Assembly (NCBI GenBank): GCA_014843695.1
Contig: CM026404.1
Span: 4,711,840 to 4,775,839, forward strand
Source of the DNA: Archivesica marissinica
Lineage: Eukaryota; Mollusca; Bivalvia; Venerida; Vesicomyidae
Reading direction: 5' to 3'
Length of the DNA: 64,000 bases
The notes under the pieces were generated by a model. That model saw nothing but the letters and a program-made list of their open reading frames with translations, searched no databases and was not told where the DNA came from. Positions 12,494 to 23,520 of this stretch are shown in pieces. The position numbers and the translations under genes are program-made. How positions within the stretch are numbered: the stretch's first letter is position 1; every line of letters begins with the position of its first letter.

Positions 12494-15400
12494 GTAAGAT
12501 CTACTTCTTATGAATAATGAAAATGATCTAGTAGTAGTGTCTCTGATAGTCTGTTAATGATCCATGGGCAAATTTATAGTCTGTTAATGATCCATGGGCA
12601 AATTAATAGTCTGTTAATGATCCATGGGCAAATTAGTCTGTTAATGATCCATGGGCAAATTTAGTTGGTAACATCCAAAGTTTGTTCAAATGGAGGTGAA
12701 TAAGGTAGATTTAATAAATTCTCCCAAGTCACCTTAACATGAAAACCGTATCTACTTTTTAAGTAGGAATCATGCAAATTGGTCAGTAACATCTGCCAGG
12801 TTCTGTTCAAATGGGTTCAAACACTTGGCAACTATTGTAGAACGGAATATTTTCGTGAAACAAAAAGTTTGCGAATGATCATTTTCGGAGATTTCGCTTG
12901 CTGAATATTCGGAGAGGAATACATATTTCGAAAGCCCATAATATTAGCATGTGATACAATTGTGATTCGTATCAACTTTCTGTCTGAAAATTTACTTTCC
13001 GCCTCAGATATTGATTGCTATCAAGATGATAATGTATCATCGATAATCTAACCTATTGATGTGTGTATTCTAAGAAAATATTCACCTGAATTATATCGAC
13101 TATTGTTTATATGCAGTAAAAATGTACATTTATATAGAGTAAATTCCTATATTCCCCTAAATATATAATCGACCAAGCTCCCGTATTTTGACGCATGGCA
13201 ATCGCTAAAGATGCTTGTTTGACTCTGAAAATGCCAAACTTTGTTGAGCACCATAAAACTTTTTCTTAACATGGTAATTATTAGGACAGTAACGGTTAAT
13301 TGCAATACGTACTTCGGTATGGTTTCCACTATACCGGTATGTTGGATAAGAATGCTCCCTTTGAAAAGCAATGCAATTTGGATGTATAATTGCAGGCAGT
13401 TTTCTGGCGTACTGCAATATTGTTTTTGTCGTATTGTTCAGCCCTACCTGTAATATGCTTCGGGTGTATTGCAATATTGTTTTTGTCGTATTGTTCAGCC
13501 CTACCTGTAATATGCTTCGAGCTTGCATAATTCTTTTGTTCTTAATTTCAGCGGCAAAAGCCAAGGGTGTGTACCTCCGCGTTCACTTCAAGGTATTGTT
13601 ACAGTTATCTACTATATATAGTACATGTACTAACTTTAGTGACATTCCGAGGTATTCTTTTATTTCAGGATTGAAGCGATGATATAAAACATTGTAGAGT
13701 AAACCAATAGAAACCTACGGAAAAAAAGATTAGTAACGTGACACACTTTGTACGTATTGCAGCTAAATTACCACCTCAAAGAACTAGCTGCAATACATGT
13801 ACAGTATGTACAAGGTGTGCCATGATAGCTAACAATAGACTGGTAGTTGGATGTATGTTTTTCATTAAAAATGTCTGATTGAGAATTATTACTACGGGAT
13901 TGGCTATAAATAATGCTGTTTACATTATGAACTGAATTGCACTGATTCATTGTTGCCTACGGCACTGAGCAGTTACAATGTAAATATTTAACTTGGTTGT
14001 TGTGTTGTTGATGACCAGATAAAATTTAGCTTCACTGGGTTGAAAATGTTTTAATAAATCAATTTCCACATTGTTTAGAAATACCTTCTAATAAATGTTG
14101 TAATTTAATAATTACCTATTGAGTGTTAAATAAATGTATCTGTTCTGGAACTGTATAATGTTTTATTTTGCAGAACACCCGGGAGACGGCAGCAGCCGTG
14201 AAACACATGCACTTGAAACGTGCTACACGCTACCTGAAGAATGTCATTGCTAAGAAGGAAGTCGTTCCATTCACACACTTTAACGGAGCTGTAGGCAGAA
14301 AGGCGCAGGTACGCCCTGTTTTAGTGTTCCCATTTACTTGCATACGTTATTCGTATATAAAACGTACATGTACACTAATAGTCCACCACGGTGTGACAAT
14401 AGCAATCGCCCTGTTGCATTTGTGGCCAGGTTGGCAACGGTTGTTCTACCTAAATTAAGATGGTTACAAAGGTAATTGTTCTTCGATATCGCTATTGACA
14501 ACTCTACCAATAATCGGAAAAATAATAGTCTTGTCTAAATATCGCAAGAGAGAAAAAAAAAAGATCTACTTCGGCTTGTTATATATAATTTTATTCAATA
14601 TATATAACAAGCCGAAGTAGATCTCTCTTCTTCTTTTTTTTTTGTGTTAATTTTTCTCTTTTTCACATGCTTTGTCTAAACATAACATTCTTATATATTG
14701 AATTATGTAATGTATTGTATACATATGTAAATGTAACTGTTTTGTACAACTTTCATTACTATGTTCTTTGTAAGGTACAAGTGGGATGGCCTCGACCCGC
14801 TTGCTACCTACGACGAGGCAAATAAACGGACCTTAAACGTGGCTCCAAAAAAAAAAAAAAAATCCAATAATTACGCAGTTGACTTTTCTAGTGTAACAAT
14901 TTCAGAATCAGATGTTAGTGGCTGTGCACATGTAAAGGTGGTGTGTTTAGTGGCTGTGCACATGTAAAGGTGTGGGTGTTTAGTGGCTGCACATGTAAAA
15001 GGTGGGGTTTTAGTGGCTGTGCACATGTAAAGGTGTGGGTGTTTAGTGGCTGCACATGTAACGGTAGGAGTTTTTAGTGGCTGTGCACATGTAAAGGTGG
15101 GATTTTTGGTGGCTGTGCACATGTAAAGGTGGGGTTTTTAGTGGCTGTGTACATGTAAAGGTGGAGTGTTTAGTGGCTGTGCACATGTAAAGGTGGGGTT
15201 TTTAGTGGCTGTGCACATGTAAAGATGGAATGTTTAGTGGCTGTGCACATGTAAAGGTGGGGTTTTTAGTGGCTGTGCACATGTAGAGGTGGGGTTTTTA
15301 GTGGCTGTGCACATGTAAAGATGGAATGTTTAGTGGCTGTGCACATGTAAAGGTGGGGTTTTTAGTGGCTGTGCACATGTAAAGGTGGGGTTTTTAGTGG

Positions 15401-17447
15401 CTGTGCACATGTAAAGGTGGGGGTTTTTTAGTGGCTGCCCACATAACTTTGTGTGAAATACCTGTCAACATGGCCCTGTTTTTCAAGTCGTATATGTGTA
15501 TATTCAATTGTATTATTATATACAATATTATTGTGTTTAGTCCACCTGACCATAGCACACCCTGTTCTACATCTGTTTTCAGGCCAAGGCATGGGGTGTT
15601 ACACAAGGTCGTTGGCCAAAAAAGAGTGCAGAATTCCTGCTACATCTATTGAAGAATGCAGAGAGCAATGCTGAATTCAAGGTGAACATTCTCTCATATT
15701 TAACCTAGATTACTGTCTGCTGGTAGCTGCTTCAAATGCTATTCTGATAAAGTGGGAGTTTGTTGTGTTATAAATAATGAAATACAGAATCGCAGAAAGT
15801 GCTTGCATAATAGTGGTCCGTGGTCGAGTGGTTACGGTCGCTGACTTGTATACCACTGTAACCTATCATTAAATACTGATGGTCACGGGTTCGAGCCCCG
15901 CTCAGGTCGTGTCTCATTTATATGAAAAAGTTGGCAGTTTCTTACGGGGTTGGTGCACCCAAGTACTGGTTAACCGCTGGAGCCTGCCCAGGAAAGGTGT
16001 TGTTAGGTAAACTGCCCGCCGGCGATATAGCCCGAAATGGTGCTGATGCAGGCGTAAAACCCGAAATATAACATAATGATCCAACAATGTAACATATTGG
16101 GAAACTAATGCTTAATGCACGTTGGCTGCTTGATTATAGGTGACCACTAACACTGGTAGGACTGTATACGAATAGAGCTAATCTGGAGGCCGTAAGATCT
16201 TGTACAAGTTTGAAAATAAGTCAGATTTATAGATCTGCTCAATAACTCTTGAAGTTATGGCCCCTGAATTCATTAATTACTGTGGTAGTTCGACACTTCA
16301 CCTATTGAGCAGGATATTGGCCGTATCTCTGGAACATACTCGATCAAACATACACATATTATGTATGTCAGAAACATATTGGAGAAGTTCAGAATTGGAC
16401 TAGATTGGCTCTGTAAAATATGCATGTCCCCTGTACTTAATGAAACCTGCTGTATTTCGCCATGCAAGCAGGATATTGGCCTCATTCACCTCGCCTGTAT
16501 GCACAAGTTTTTATAGTGTGGGTGCGCACTTTGTTTCAGCGGCTAGTCAAAACATGAGCATGTAGCTTGACACACATTGTTTGACTTGGGTGTTCTGCCC
16601 CAAGTCTTTTTTAAAACATCAATGCCTGGGCGCCTTTGATGTGTATTTCTTGTGTATATATTGTACTTAATATATAGAAAACTAGGCGACAATCACATGT
16701 TGAATTTGTAGCAATAATACAAATCAACCCCCTATCGAACTCGCCCTTCTCCAATAAGATACTGTCGTTACTCGGAATTTAAACTGAAATTATTTGTTTA
16801 AGAAATTCTTGTTTGCTACGTGTACTGGTATAGAGTACCATGTTTAACAAGTTGTTTGTGTATGCAGGGTCTGGATACAGATCATTGAGCACATTATTTA
16901 CTGGTGTAGAGTAACACACAGGGTCTGGATACAGATCATTGAGCACATTATGTACTGGTATAGAGTACCATGTTTAACAAGTTGTTTGTGTATGCAGGGT
17001 CTGGATACAGATCATCTCGTCATTGAGCACATTATGGTAAATGCTGCCCCAAAAATGAGGAGACGAACGTACAGAGCTCACGGAAGAATTAATCGTAAGT
17101 TTGAAACATATATATTTATATTGTTTTATGAAAGTGGTTTTGATTAGTGTTGAATAGCTTGGTTGATTGGATTTATCTTTCAATTTGCATTCTGGTCTCG
17201 ACCAAGTGTTGAGGTTATCAGGGCTTTTGGTGTGTTGTCTGGTTTATTAGTAGTTCTGCATCGAGATGGGAGAATAAAATGTTGCTTGTTTATTACAGCG
17301 TACATGAGCAGTCCATGCCACATTGAGCTGATCCTAGCTGAGCGTGAACAGTCTGTACCTCGGCCCGCGGGTGGTGAAGATGAGCCAGTGAAGAAGAAGG
17401 TCTCTCAGAAAAAATTGAAACGACAAAAAATGATGATGAGAGAATAA
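12454..17447 (+). CDS. RPL17: Ribosomal protein L17 (uL22), six coding exons
   Basis: Component of the large ribosomal subunit; uL22 proteins line the peptide exit tunnel. Coding exons are 12454-12493, 13552-13592, 14174-14308, 15583-15681, 16998-17094 and 17299-17447. All introns are GT-AG and the phases join to give 186 aa, against 184 in human. Diagnostic stretches are [47 protein letters not shown] and [13 protein letters not shown]. The C-terminus is Lys-rich ([13 protein letters not shown]) and ends MMMRE. The start ATG follows an acceptor at 12446, so a 5' UTR exon should lie upstream, as is common for ribosomal protein genes; I cannot place it. Introns hold SINE, MITE, a 32-bp array and a long hairpin. 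All motifs are intact, so I call it functional. Confidence 0.97.
12538..12660. repeat. About 30-bp tandem repeat, four copies
   Basis: AGTCTGTTAATGATCCATGG followed by GCAAATT recurs four times in the first coding intron of RPL17. Confidence 0.9.
13411..13524. repeat. 57-bp tandem duplication
   Basis: Two near-identical 57-bp copies, starting at GCAATATTGTTTTTGTCGTA (13414 and 13471), end about 30 bp before the next RPL17 acceptor. The unit contains polypyrimidine runs but not the acceptor AG itself. Confidence 0.9.
13552..13592 (+). CDS. RPL17: RPL17 coding exon 2
   Basis: A 41-bp exon between TTAATTTCAG and GTATTG. With the carried base it encodes [14 protein letters not shown], the conserved N-terminal segment. 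Confidence 0.95.
14174..14308 (+). CDS. RPL17: RPL17 coding exon 3
   Basis: A 135-bp, 45-codon exon beginning [20 protein letters not shown] and ending GAVGRKAQ. Acceptor TTTTGCAG, donor GTACGC. Confidence 0.96.
14545..14645. repeat. Long perfect hairpin in RPL17 intron
   Basis: The 26-nt arms 14562-14587 and 14599-14624 are perfectly complementary, with an 11-nt loop. The arm is AGATCTACTTCGGCTTGTTA plus TATATA. Oligo-A/G on the left and oligo-T/C on the right extend the stem imperfectly. It may be a tiny palindromic MITE or an RNA hairpin in the intron. Confidence 0.9.
14916..15440. repeat. 32-bp minisatellite in RPL17 intron
   Basis: About 16 units of GTGGCTGTGCACATGTAAAG plus GTGGGGTTTTTA, with unit length varying in the G/T run. 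Many units contain TTTTTAG, which resembles an acceptor in the sense strand. The array ends about 140 bp before the next exon. Confidence 0.95.
15583..15681 (+). CDS. RPL17: RPL17 coding exon 4
   Basis: 99 bp, 33 codons, [18 protein letters not shown] onward to NAEFK. Acceptor TCTGTTTTCAG, donor GTGAAC. This is the most family-diagnostic exon. Confidence 0.97.
15785..16165 (+). mobile_element. MITE A remnant split by SINE family A
   Basis: MITE-like flanks (ATCGCAGAAAGTGCTTGCAT on the left; TGGCTGCTTGATTATAGGTG and GACCACTAACACTGG on the right) surround a full family A SINE at about 15816-16078. The SINE has head GTGGTCGAGTGGTTACGGTC and tail CCCGAAATATAACATAA. The SINE therefore inserted into an older MITE inside RPL17 intron 4. 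Confidence 0.75.
16818..16997 (+). repeat. Two decoy copies of the RPL17 exon 5 acceptor
   Basis: The intron end plus the first bases of the next exon occur at 16868 (after TGTGTATGCAG) and 16922 (after CACACAG) before the real acceptor at 16997. Both decoys begin GGTCTGGATACAGATCAT like the true exon. They then lack 8 bp (between two CAT triplets), so using them would shift the frame. Confidence 0.93.
16998..17094 (+). CDS. RPL17: RPL17 coding exon 5
   Basis: 97 bp encoding [20 protein letters not shown] and [12 protein letters not shown] plus one carried base. The acceptor TGTGTATGCAG is duplicated upstream; the donor is GTAAGT. Confidence 0.96.
17299..17447 (+). CDS. RPL17: RPL17 terminal coding exon
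   Basis: Acceptor TTTATTACAG. Encodes [17 protein letters not shown] and the Lys-rich C-terminus, stop TAA at 17445-17447. Confidence 0.96.
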
Positions 17448-17476
17448 ATTCTGCACTGCCCTGTACAGTTCTTGCT

Positions 17477-17482
17477 AATAAA
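17477..17482 (+). terminator. RPL17 poly(A) signal
   Basis: AATAAA about 30 bp after the stop, followed by an A run and a T/G-rich stretch. The resulting 3' UTR would be only about 50 nt, usual for ribosomal protein genes. Confidence 0.8.
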
Positions 17483-17866
17483 GGAAAAAAACATATCTTG
17501 TGTTGTTATATAGCATTGTTATATAGGTACAGTGAAATCCCTCTAAACTGAACACATTTCTTTGTCCTGAATTTTTCCCTTTGTTCATTGTAATAAAACT
17601 CCTGTAAACCGGAACCCCTCTTTTCCGAATACCGAACAGATTTTATTAAAATATGTGCATTTTGAACTGTAATTTACCCCTGTAAACCGAACACCAATTT
17701 GTCTTGTATCAAATATCCGATATTATATTAAACATACACATTTCAGCAATTTTCATAATGTATTAAAATACTTAACACTTAAAATTAATCAGTTTACTAA
17801 CTGCAAAATTATAAAGATGTCTCGGCCTCCAATAGTCTGGTTGTATAACTCCTATATGAACATTTT

Positions 17867-18226
17867 GCAGGAAAAAGTAAAGGAAAAATAATAATTAGTT
17901 TTTCTGAATCAGTACACCCCATAGCGCATCAGAAAAAAATCCCCATGAATTGGGCTTGGTGAATGTTTTTCCCAGCACTTTGAAATTTCGGCCCCAAGAC
18001 ACAATCGAAGATCCATCAAGATGAGGGGTAGGGCTAACAAATTTAAGTCTCTAGTCACTTCTGGTCTAGGTATGATAATGCAAATTGGCATGAGGTTACA
18101 AAAATGATTACTCTTCACTGGGGTCAATGGACCAAATTGATGTGATGACGAAATCCAAGATGGCGTCCATTTTGGTGGGAAAAACGAAAATATTGGCTAC
18201 CAGTCGACTCGCGTCATTCTGACTCA
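17867..18226. repeat. Inner inverted repeat, left arm
   Basis: Mirrors 21716-22083, e.g. AATCAGTACACCCCATAG against its complement near 22030-22045, and CCAAGATGGCGTCCATTTTG against 21763-21783. The arms differ by scattered substitutions, so the element is not recent. Confidence 0.88.
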
Positions 18227-18289
18227 CTATTTTTGTTTCATGTAGGCTACCAATTATTCTTGGATATCGACTCTGACAGTGTTTTTACA

Positions 18290-21200
18290 GCTTACTCCAT
18301 GACATCCTCCACAAGCCTCAACACACTGGATTCCATGCTTGAAACAGGTACACAAGTTCGTACCACATTGGTTGGGATTTTGGCTTTTACACTTGCACCT
18401 TCAACACACTCCGGTGCTACGCCCATGTCCGTCATTAATGGTACAAGTCCGGAACGATCATGTTGCCAACCACATGAGCATGGATCAAGCATTTCAGTAT
18501 CCAAGTTCATCCATTGAATAGTTTGTAGAAATACCCTGAGGCTGTGGAAATGGGCGGCACGTACTGTCGGAGGCATTCATTGCGGTTCCAAGATATTTGA
18601 CTGCGCAATCATCGTCTGGTACTTGTGAAAGCAAATGGTCGTCAGAGTCCTTTCCTTGCAATATTCACCAAACAACAAAGTGAATAAATCTATGCCAAGC
18701 TTCCCGACTGTCCTGAGTTTCAGCTGAATAGAAATTGTCGGCAATCGCTTGAATTGAGCGGTGTTTTGCTATAGTTTTCATCAGTTTAGTCTTGCTATGT
18801 CCGAATGTTGAAGATGTTGTGTCACATCCACTCCATGCATGTATGAACAGAATGTTTTTTTAATGACTGGATCAACCTTTGATGACACATCCTTTACGGA
18901 ATGAATTGTGGAAGGCCCCACTAGTTTTCGCCTTGTTCCTCCGATGACCTTATGAACGTATATGTTCGCCATATCCTCTTTCCAGTGATGCAGAAACAAA
19001 ACCAAGATGTCCGTGTCATTTGCGATTACTTCAACAGTTTGCTGGTTCTTGGCATAATCTAGTGCGGTAGAGACTATTAGTGTATCGGCATCTGCTTGTG
19101 CTTGCTTTATGATATGACCATTTGCTTCCAAGTGAGCATAGCAATGAAGCCAACTTTATTTGCAATGTTAGCAAAGAACGCTTCCTGATCCTTGTACCTA
19201 CGACGTGACGGGTTCACTTCTATTGTAGCGGCGGGAAGTCGATCTGATTTGCGTCTGTGGTGTTCGTGATCCTTAGTTGAAAACTCAGGATATCCATCGA
19301 ATACAACAATACACTGACCGAATTGATGTGTGAGATATGACGAGTACTGCTCGAAGACTTCCTGTTATGTGTTGTGTTTCCACCGTATGTAGTGAAGAAA
19401 CCACCCGCCGTCGACAACACGCATTTGCTCACCAGATGGCCTAGTATCTGCTACATCCTTATACAGTGCGTTAGCTAATTCAGACTTCACCGGCTTCCTC
19501 ATGAAATTGTCCTTGAACAAGGATGGAGGACTCGCACACATTTCCCATTGGAAATATGGCTCCATGTTCTCGCTGATTCTTTGTGAGATGGCCGAACATC
19601 GACTGAGTAGAATAGCCGGATCAATGTGCAGGGTTTTCTTTCGTCCTAACCTTACTCCGGGTTGGAGATCTTGCAGTCTTAATTTGCTCAGATCGCTTAA
19701 TCTTTGCGCCGTTATATGACACGGAGTCTATCTTTGACTGTAATTTAGAGCCAACTTCCTCGGTGATATCACAGTTGATACCATCCCCTTGTTCCGCTTT
19801 CAAACTGGTTGACAATGAACGCAAGTCACAACCGTTGCTGACGAATGGATTGTGATCACCAAACCAGTCACAGTTTATCAAGATCAGTGAGGTCGCGGTC
19901 TTTTCGAGCAATTCTGAGATCTACGTGTTCGGATGTCCGTATCTTCTTCTGCGAGCGAGTTGTCATTGCATCATGGATTGCCACACAGATTGGTAAGGTG
20001 AACATCAGTCCGACCTCGTCCATGTGTCAAACCACCACAACATTTTAGCGAACACATGTGTGTTTGCTCTATCACCAAGTCTGTCCGTTAAAATAGTGTT
20101 CTGTTCTTTCCACAGCATGAGCGCCTTCTATGTACTTCTGATATAGCCAGGGATGCTGTTCTGGTAGTTTGGCCATATTTTGCACGTAAAGCCTTGCACT
20201 TTTTGCGTAGTGAATATGTCCTGTTGCTGCAAATAAGTTCAGAAACTCACGACATACTCTCAAATGTCCGTTCCAGTCCTTTAGTCTCTCACATGCTACA
20301 AAGTCTTCTATTTTCCGAATATAATTCAGTAATTGGATCCATAATTTTGCTGTTCTAGACTGTGATGACAATGATATTTTCAATTCTTCAATGCATTTAT
20401 CTAACAAGACAAGTGGCTCCGAGTTTACAATGTCATCACAACGAGTTTCAGCATCGGAATTCAATACGTCACCGAGAAGCTTTTGCAAGGCCTCCACATC
20501 CTTTGTAGTACGACTGGACTGAAATTTCTCATTGATACCACCGTCATAATCGTCATTCTCGTCACGATGTGCCTCGCAGTCCGGTATTATCTGTTCCAGT
20601 AATTTGGTGGTCAGGCATGCGTCGAGAAGATAGAGAACCCGTAGTGCCCGTGCAATGGCTTTGCCAGACAATATGTGCAAAATAGCATTGGGGCCAAATA
20701 TCTGACCCAGAGCTTCATATATTCCAGATCCTCGCATCGTATGAAAGATGCTACTGATTGCGCTCATTAATGTATGGAACCCACCCAGTCTAATCACAAG
20801 TTTATTAAGCTGTTTGGTGGCAGCAATTTCAACAGCTTTAATGAAGAGCGGTTGGTCAAATGTTACTGATGTACTTGGCAGTTTCAGTTTCGTCACTTGG
20901 TCTTGTACGTAAGACAACGTGGAGTAGATGCAGGTTTCATCACTAGGGTTCAGGTCTATGATTGGAAGCATCAACACTTAATCGGCACTAATTCCATCTG
21001 TGTTGTTTTGATAGACACAGTGCATGAATCCAGACCAATTTGTCCAATCTGGGCTAGGAGTCATTTTGGTTGCAAGTACTTTGGCAGAACTCCAGAGCAG
21101 CTTTGAATAATATGACACAGGTGGGATAGTGAATGGTAATATCGTTTCACATATCGCATTGAACTTGAATGTTGACAAGGCGGGGATGGCTGGTGTGACA

Positions 21201-21713
21201 TAAAGAATAATTGGTATGCCTTTATCGTAAGTAAGATCGGAAATGTTGACCCTTGCCATACGTTTTACACGCTGGTCGGTAATTTGCTGGCTACTTTGGC
21301 GTTGGTACCAAGCAATAATACCCATACCGTGAAAGGTTCCGGTCCCGTCCAAGGTGCATATGTTTGAATCTGCATTATCTGCAATGTACTGTCCTAACGT
21401 CGGGAATGGCGGTGGGGACAACGATTGCAATGTTTGCTGCTGAAGAATGGACTGCTTGAAAAGCTGAACTTCATTGTAGGTGATGGACAAGCCAAATGAG
21501 GAAAGTTCTTCTGTGAGCCACTTTGATCCAGACGTGATCTAACTCTATACCAAGACCGAACAGCAGTGGTGAAATTACAGAGTTCGGACGTGCGGCTTGC
21601 CCAATTACGTCACACTTTAGCTCATCTTTAATCAGTGTTTCCAGGAACACACGTAAACTAGGAGTCAAAAAGTCTTCGCATTCTTCAGGCTTGGTATAGA
21701 ATATATTTCTCAA
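18290..21713 (-). pseudogene. Decayed transposon-associated ORF, PIN-like plus Cys cluster
   Basis: Collinear fragments run 21713 to 18290 with stops and frameshifts. The 170-aa (21490-20978) and 301-aa (20977-20072) pieces share one frame and are parted by a single TAA. Downstream are DLVIEQ and GGLTHGRGRTD near 20050-19985, DGGWFLHY near 19410, and DADTLIV and ANDTDILVLFLHH near 19100-18990. The last pair has acidic spacing like a PIN/FEN-type nuclease core. The 3' end has HSLRVFLQ near 18550 and, in another frame, a CxC..C..CxC..C..CxxC..C cluster at about 18415-18295, like CXC domains. I know this arrangement as an uncharacterised, repeatedly amplified family of molluscs and cnidarians. 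Its role in transposition is unknown to me. Confidence 0.75.
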
Positions 21714-21715
21714 GT

Positions 21716-22083
21716 CAGAATGACGTGAGTTGACTGATAACCAATATTTTCGTTTTTCCCGCCAAAATGGATGCCATCTTGGATTTCGCCATGATTACAT
21801 CATCACATCAATTTGCTCCATTGACCCCAGGGAAGAGTAATCACCTTTGTAACCTCCTGCCAATTTCCATTATCATACCTAGACCAGAAGTGACTAGAGA
21901 CTTAAATTTGTTAGTCCTACCCCCTATCTTGATGGATCTTCGATTGGGTCTTGGGGCCGAAATTTCAAAGTGCTTGGAAAAAAATTCCCCAAGCCCAATT
22001 CATGGGGATTTTTTTTCTGAGGCACTATGGGGTGTACTGATTCAGAAAAACTAAGAATTATTTTTCCTTTACTTTTTTCCCGC
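21716..22083. repeat. Inner inverted repeat, right arm
   Basis: Inverted partner of 17867-18226; see that entry. The 95-codon + strand ORF inside it is a by-product. Confidence 0.88.
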
Positions 22084-22337
22084 AAATTTTCTTCTGCACC
22101 CTGACTACGAGTTGAATTGTTAATTTAGTAGAAATCTACCCCACTATGAAAACCCCTCTAAACCGAACTTTACCTCTGGTCTAGTGGTCAATCGGTTTAG
22201 AGGGGTTTTACTGTAGATGTATCATCGATAGACATAATATTGATTTTTCAGACCCGACCGTCGATTGATTTTTATAGCGATAGCACTTTCAAATATCGAT
22301 AAAAATATTAATTTGGAATATATGTCTTTTTTTCTCA

Positions 22338-22505
22338 CATCAAGTCAAACCTGTCTTAAGCAGCCAGCCAAGGTAATCTCAGAAAGTGGCTGCTTTATAC
22401 AGGTCAAATGTATAATAAAACAGCAAATTGCGAATCTGGAAACTGGCTGCTTAATACAGATTAGCTGTTTAATGTAGGTGACCACTAATATAGGTTTTAC
22501 TGTAG
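22338..22505 (+). mobile_element. MITE A, intact copy
   Basis: Begins GTCAAACCTGTCTTAAGCAG and ends ATATAGGTTTTACTG followed by TA. Its terminal inverted repeats are of the AGTCAAACCTGT / ACAGGTTTGACT type. No coding capacity. Confidence 0.8.
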
Positions 22506-22769
22506 ACAAGCTAGTGGGGGTGAGATAAATCTAACTACTTTATGTTAATTACATATCACAAAGTTTAGTATGTTACGTTTATTTCCACGTTTATTTCCAC
22601 GTCCAAATTTGACCTACACTGTACTGCATTACAGCGACAGATGATGCAATAAAACACTTATTCTTGCCCATATATATTGCCTAATAAATTGGAAGGATTG
22701 TGCAAACAACATAGATCCAGATCAGCCTTGGTGTAAACCAAGTGTTTTAGCTCGACTATCTGAATAGCA

Positions 22770-23520
22770 AAAAGCATAGAGCTTGTTTGATCTGGCTCTA
22801 TGCTGTTTGCTAATGCAATTTCTGTTGTGATGGGCATGTTAATAGCTAAATCATTGAAGCTTGTTTGATCTGGCTCTATGCTATTTGCTAATGCAATTTC
22901 TGTTGTGATGGGCATGTTAATAGCTAAAACCATTGAAGCTTGTTTGATCTGGCTCTATGCTATTTGCTAATGATGCAATTTCTGTTGTGATGGGCATGTT
23001 AATAGCTAAAGCACTGAAGCTTGTTTGATCTGGCTCTGCTATTTAATGCAATTTCTGTTGTGATGGACATGTTAATAGCTAAAGCATTGAAGCTTGTTTG
23101 ATCTGGCTCTATGCTATTTGCTAATGCAATTTCTGTTGTGATGCGCATGTTAATAGCTAAAGCACTGAAGCTTGTTTGATCTGGCTCTATGCAATTTCTG
23201 TTGTGATGGACATGTTAATAGCTAAAGCATTGAAGCTTGTTTGATCTGGCTATGCAATTTCTGTTGTGATGGACATGTTAATAGCTAAAAGCATTGACGC
23301 TTGTTTGATCTGGCTCTATGCTATTTACTATGCAATTTCTGTTGTGATGGGCATGTTAATAGCTAAAGCATTGAAACTTGTTTGATCTGGCTATGCAATT
23401 TCTGTTGTGATGGACATGTTAATAGCTAAAAGCATTGAAGCTTGTTTGATCTGGCTCTATGCTATTTGCTAATGCAATTTTTGTTGTGATGGGCATGTTA
23501 ATAGCTAAAAGCATTGAAGC
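22770..23520. repeat. 78-bp minisatellite
   Basis: About ten copies of a unit containing GCTTGTTTGATCTGGCTCTA and TGTTGTGATGGGCATGTTAA. Some copies lack the CTATGCTATTTGCTAATG part, apparently by deletion between short direct repeats. Confidence 0.95.

Larger units (their letters stand above)
17530..22213. mobile_element. 4.7-kb DNA transposon, TA-flanked, decayed
   Basis: Ends are CAGTGAAATCCCTCTAAACT on the left and CGGTTTAGAGGGGTTTTACTG on the right, flanked by TA on both sides (17528-17529, 22214-22215), a pattern like Tc1/mariner-pogo elements. Inside lie about 360-bp inverted repeats (17867-18226 and 21716-22083), then a broken ORF on the - strand. The different geometry of outer and inner repeats could mean a composite insertion. 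It starts about 50 bp after the RPL17 poly(A) signal. Confidence 0.75.

Noticed and set aside
13147..13682. ORFs of 70-119 codons on both strands
   Set aside because: They overlap a 57-bp duplication and the small RPL17 exon 13552-13592; not separate genes.
12494..17298. Intronic C/D snoRNAs, as vertebrate RPL17 introns have
   Set aside because: I looked for paired C (RTGATGA) and D (CTGA) boxes at snoRNA spacing and found none convincing; TGATGA near 14008 lacks a matching D box.
18233..19719. + strand ORFs opposite the transposon pseudogene
   Set aside because: Shadow frames; the family-like residues read only on the - strand.
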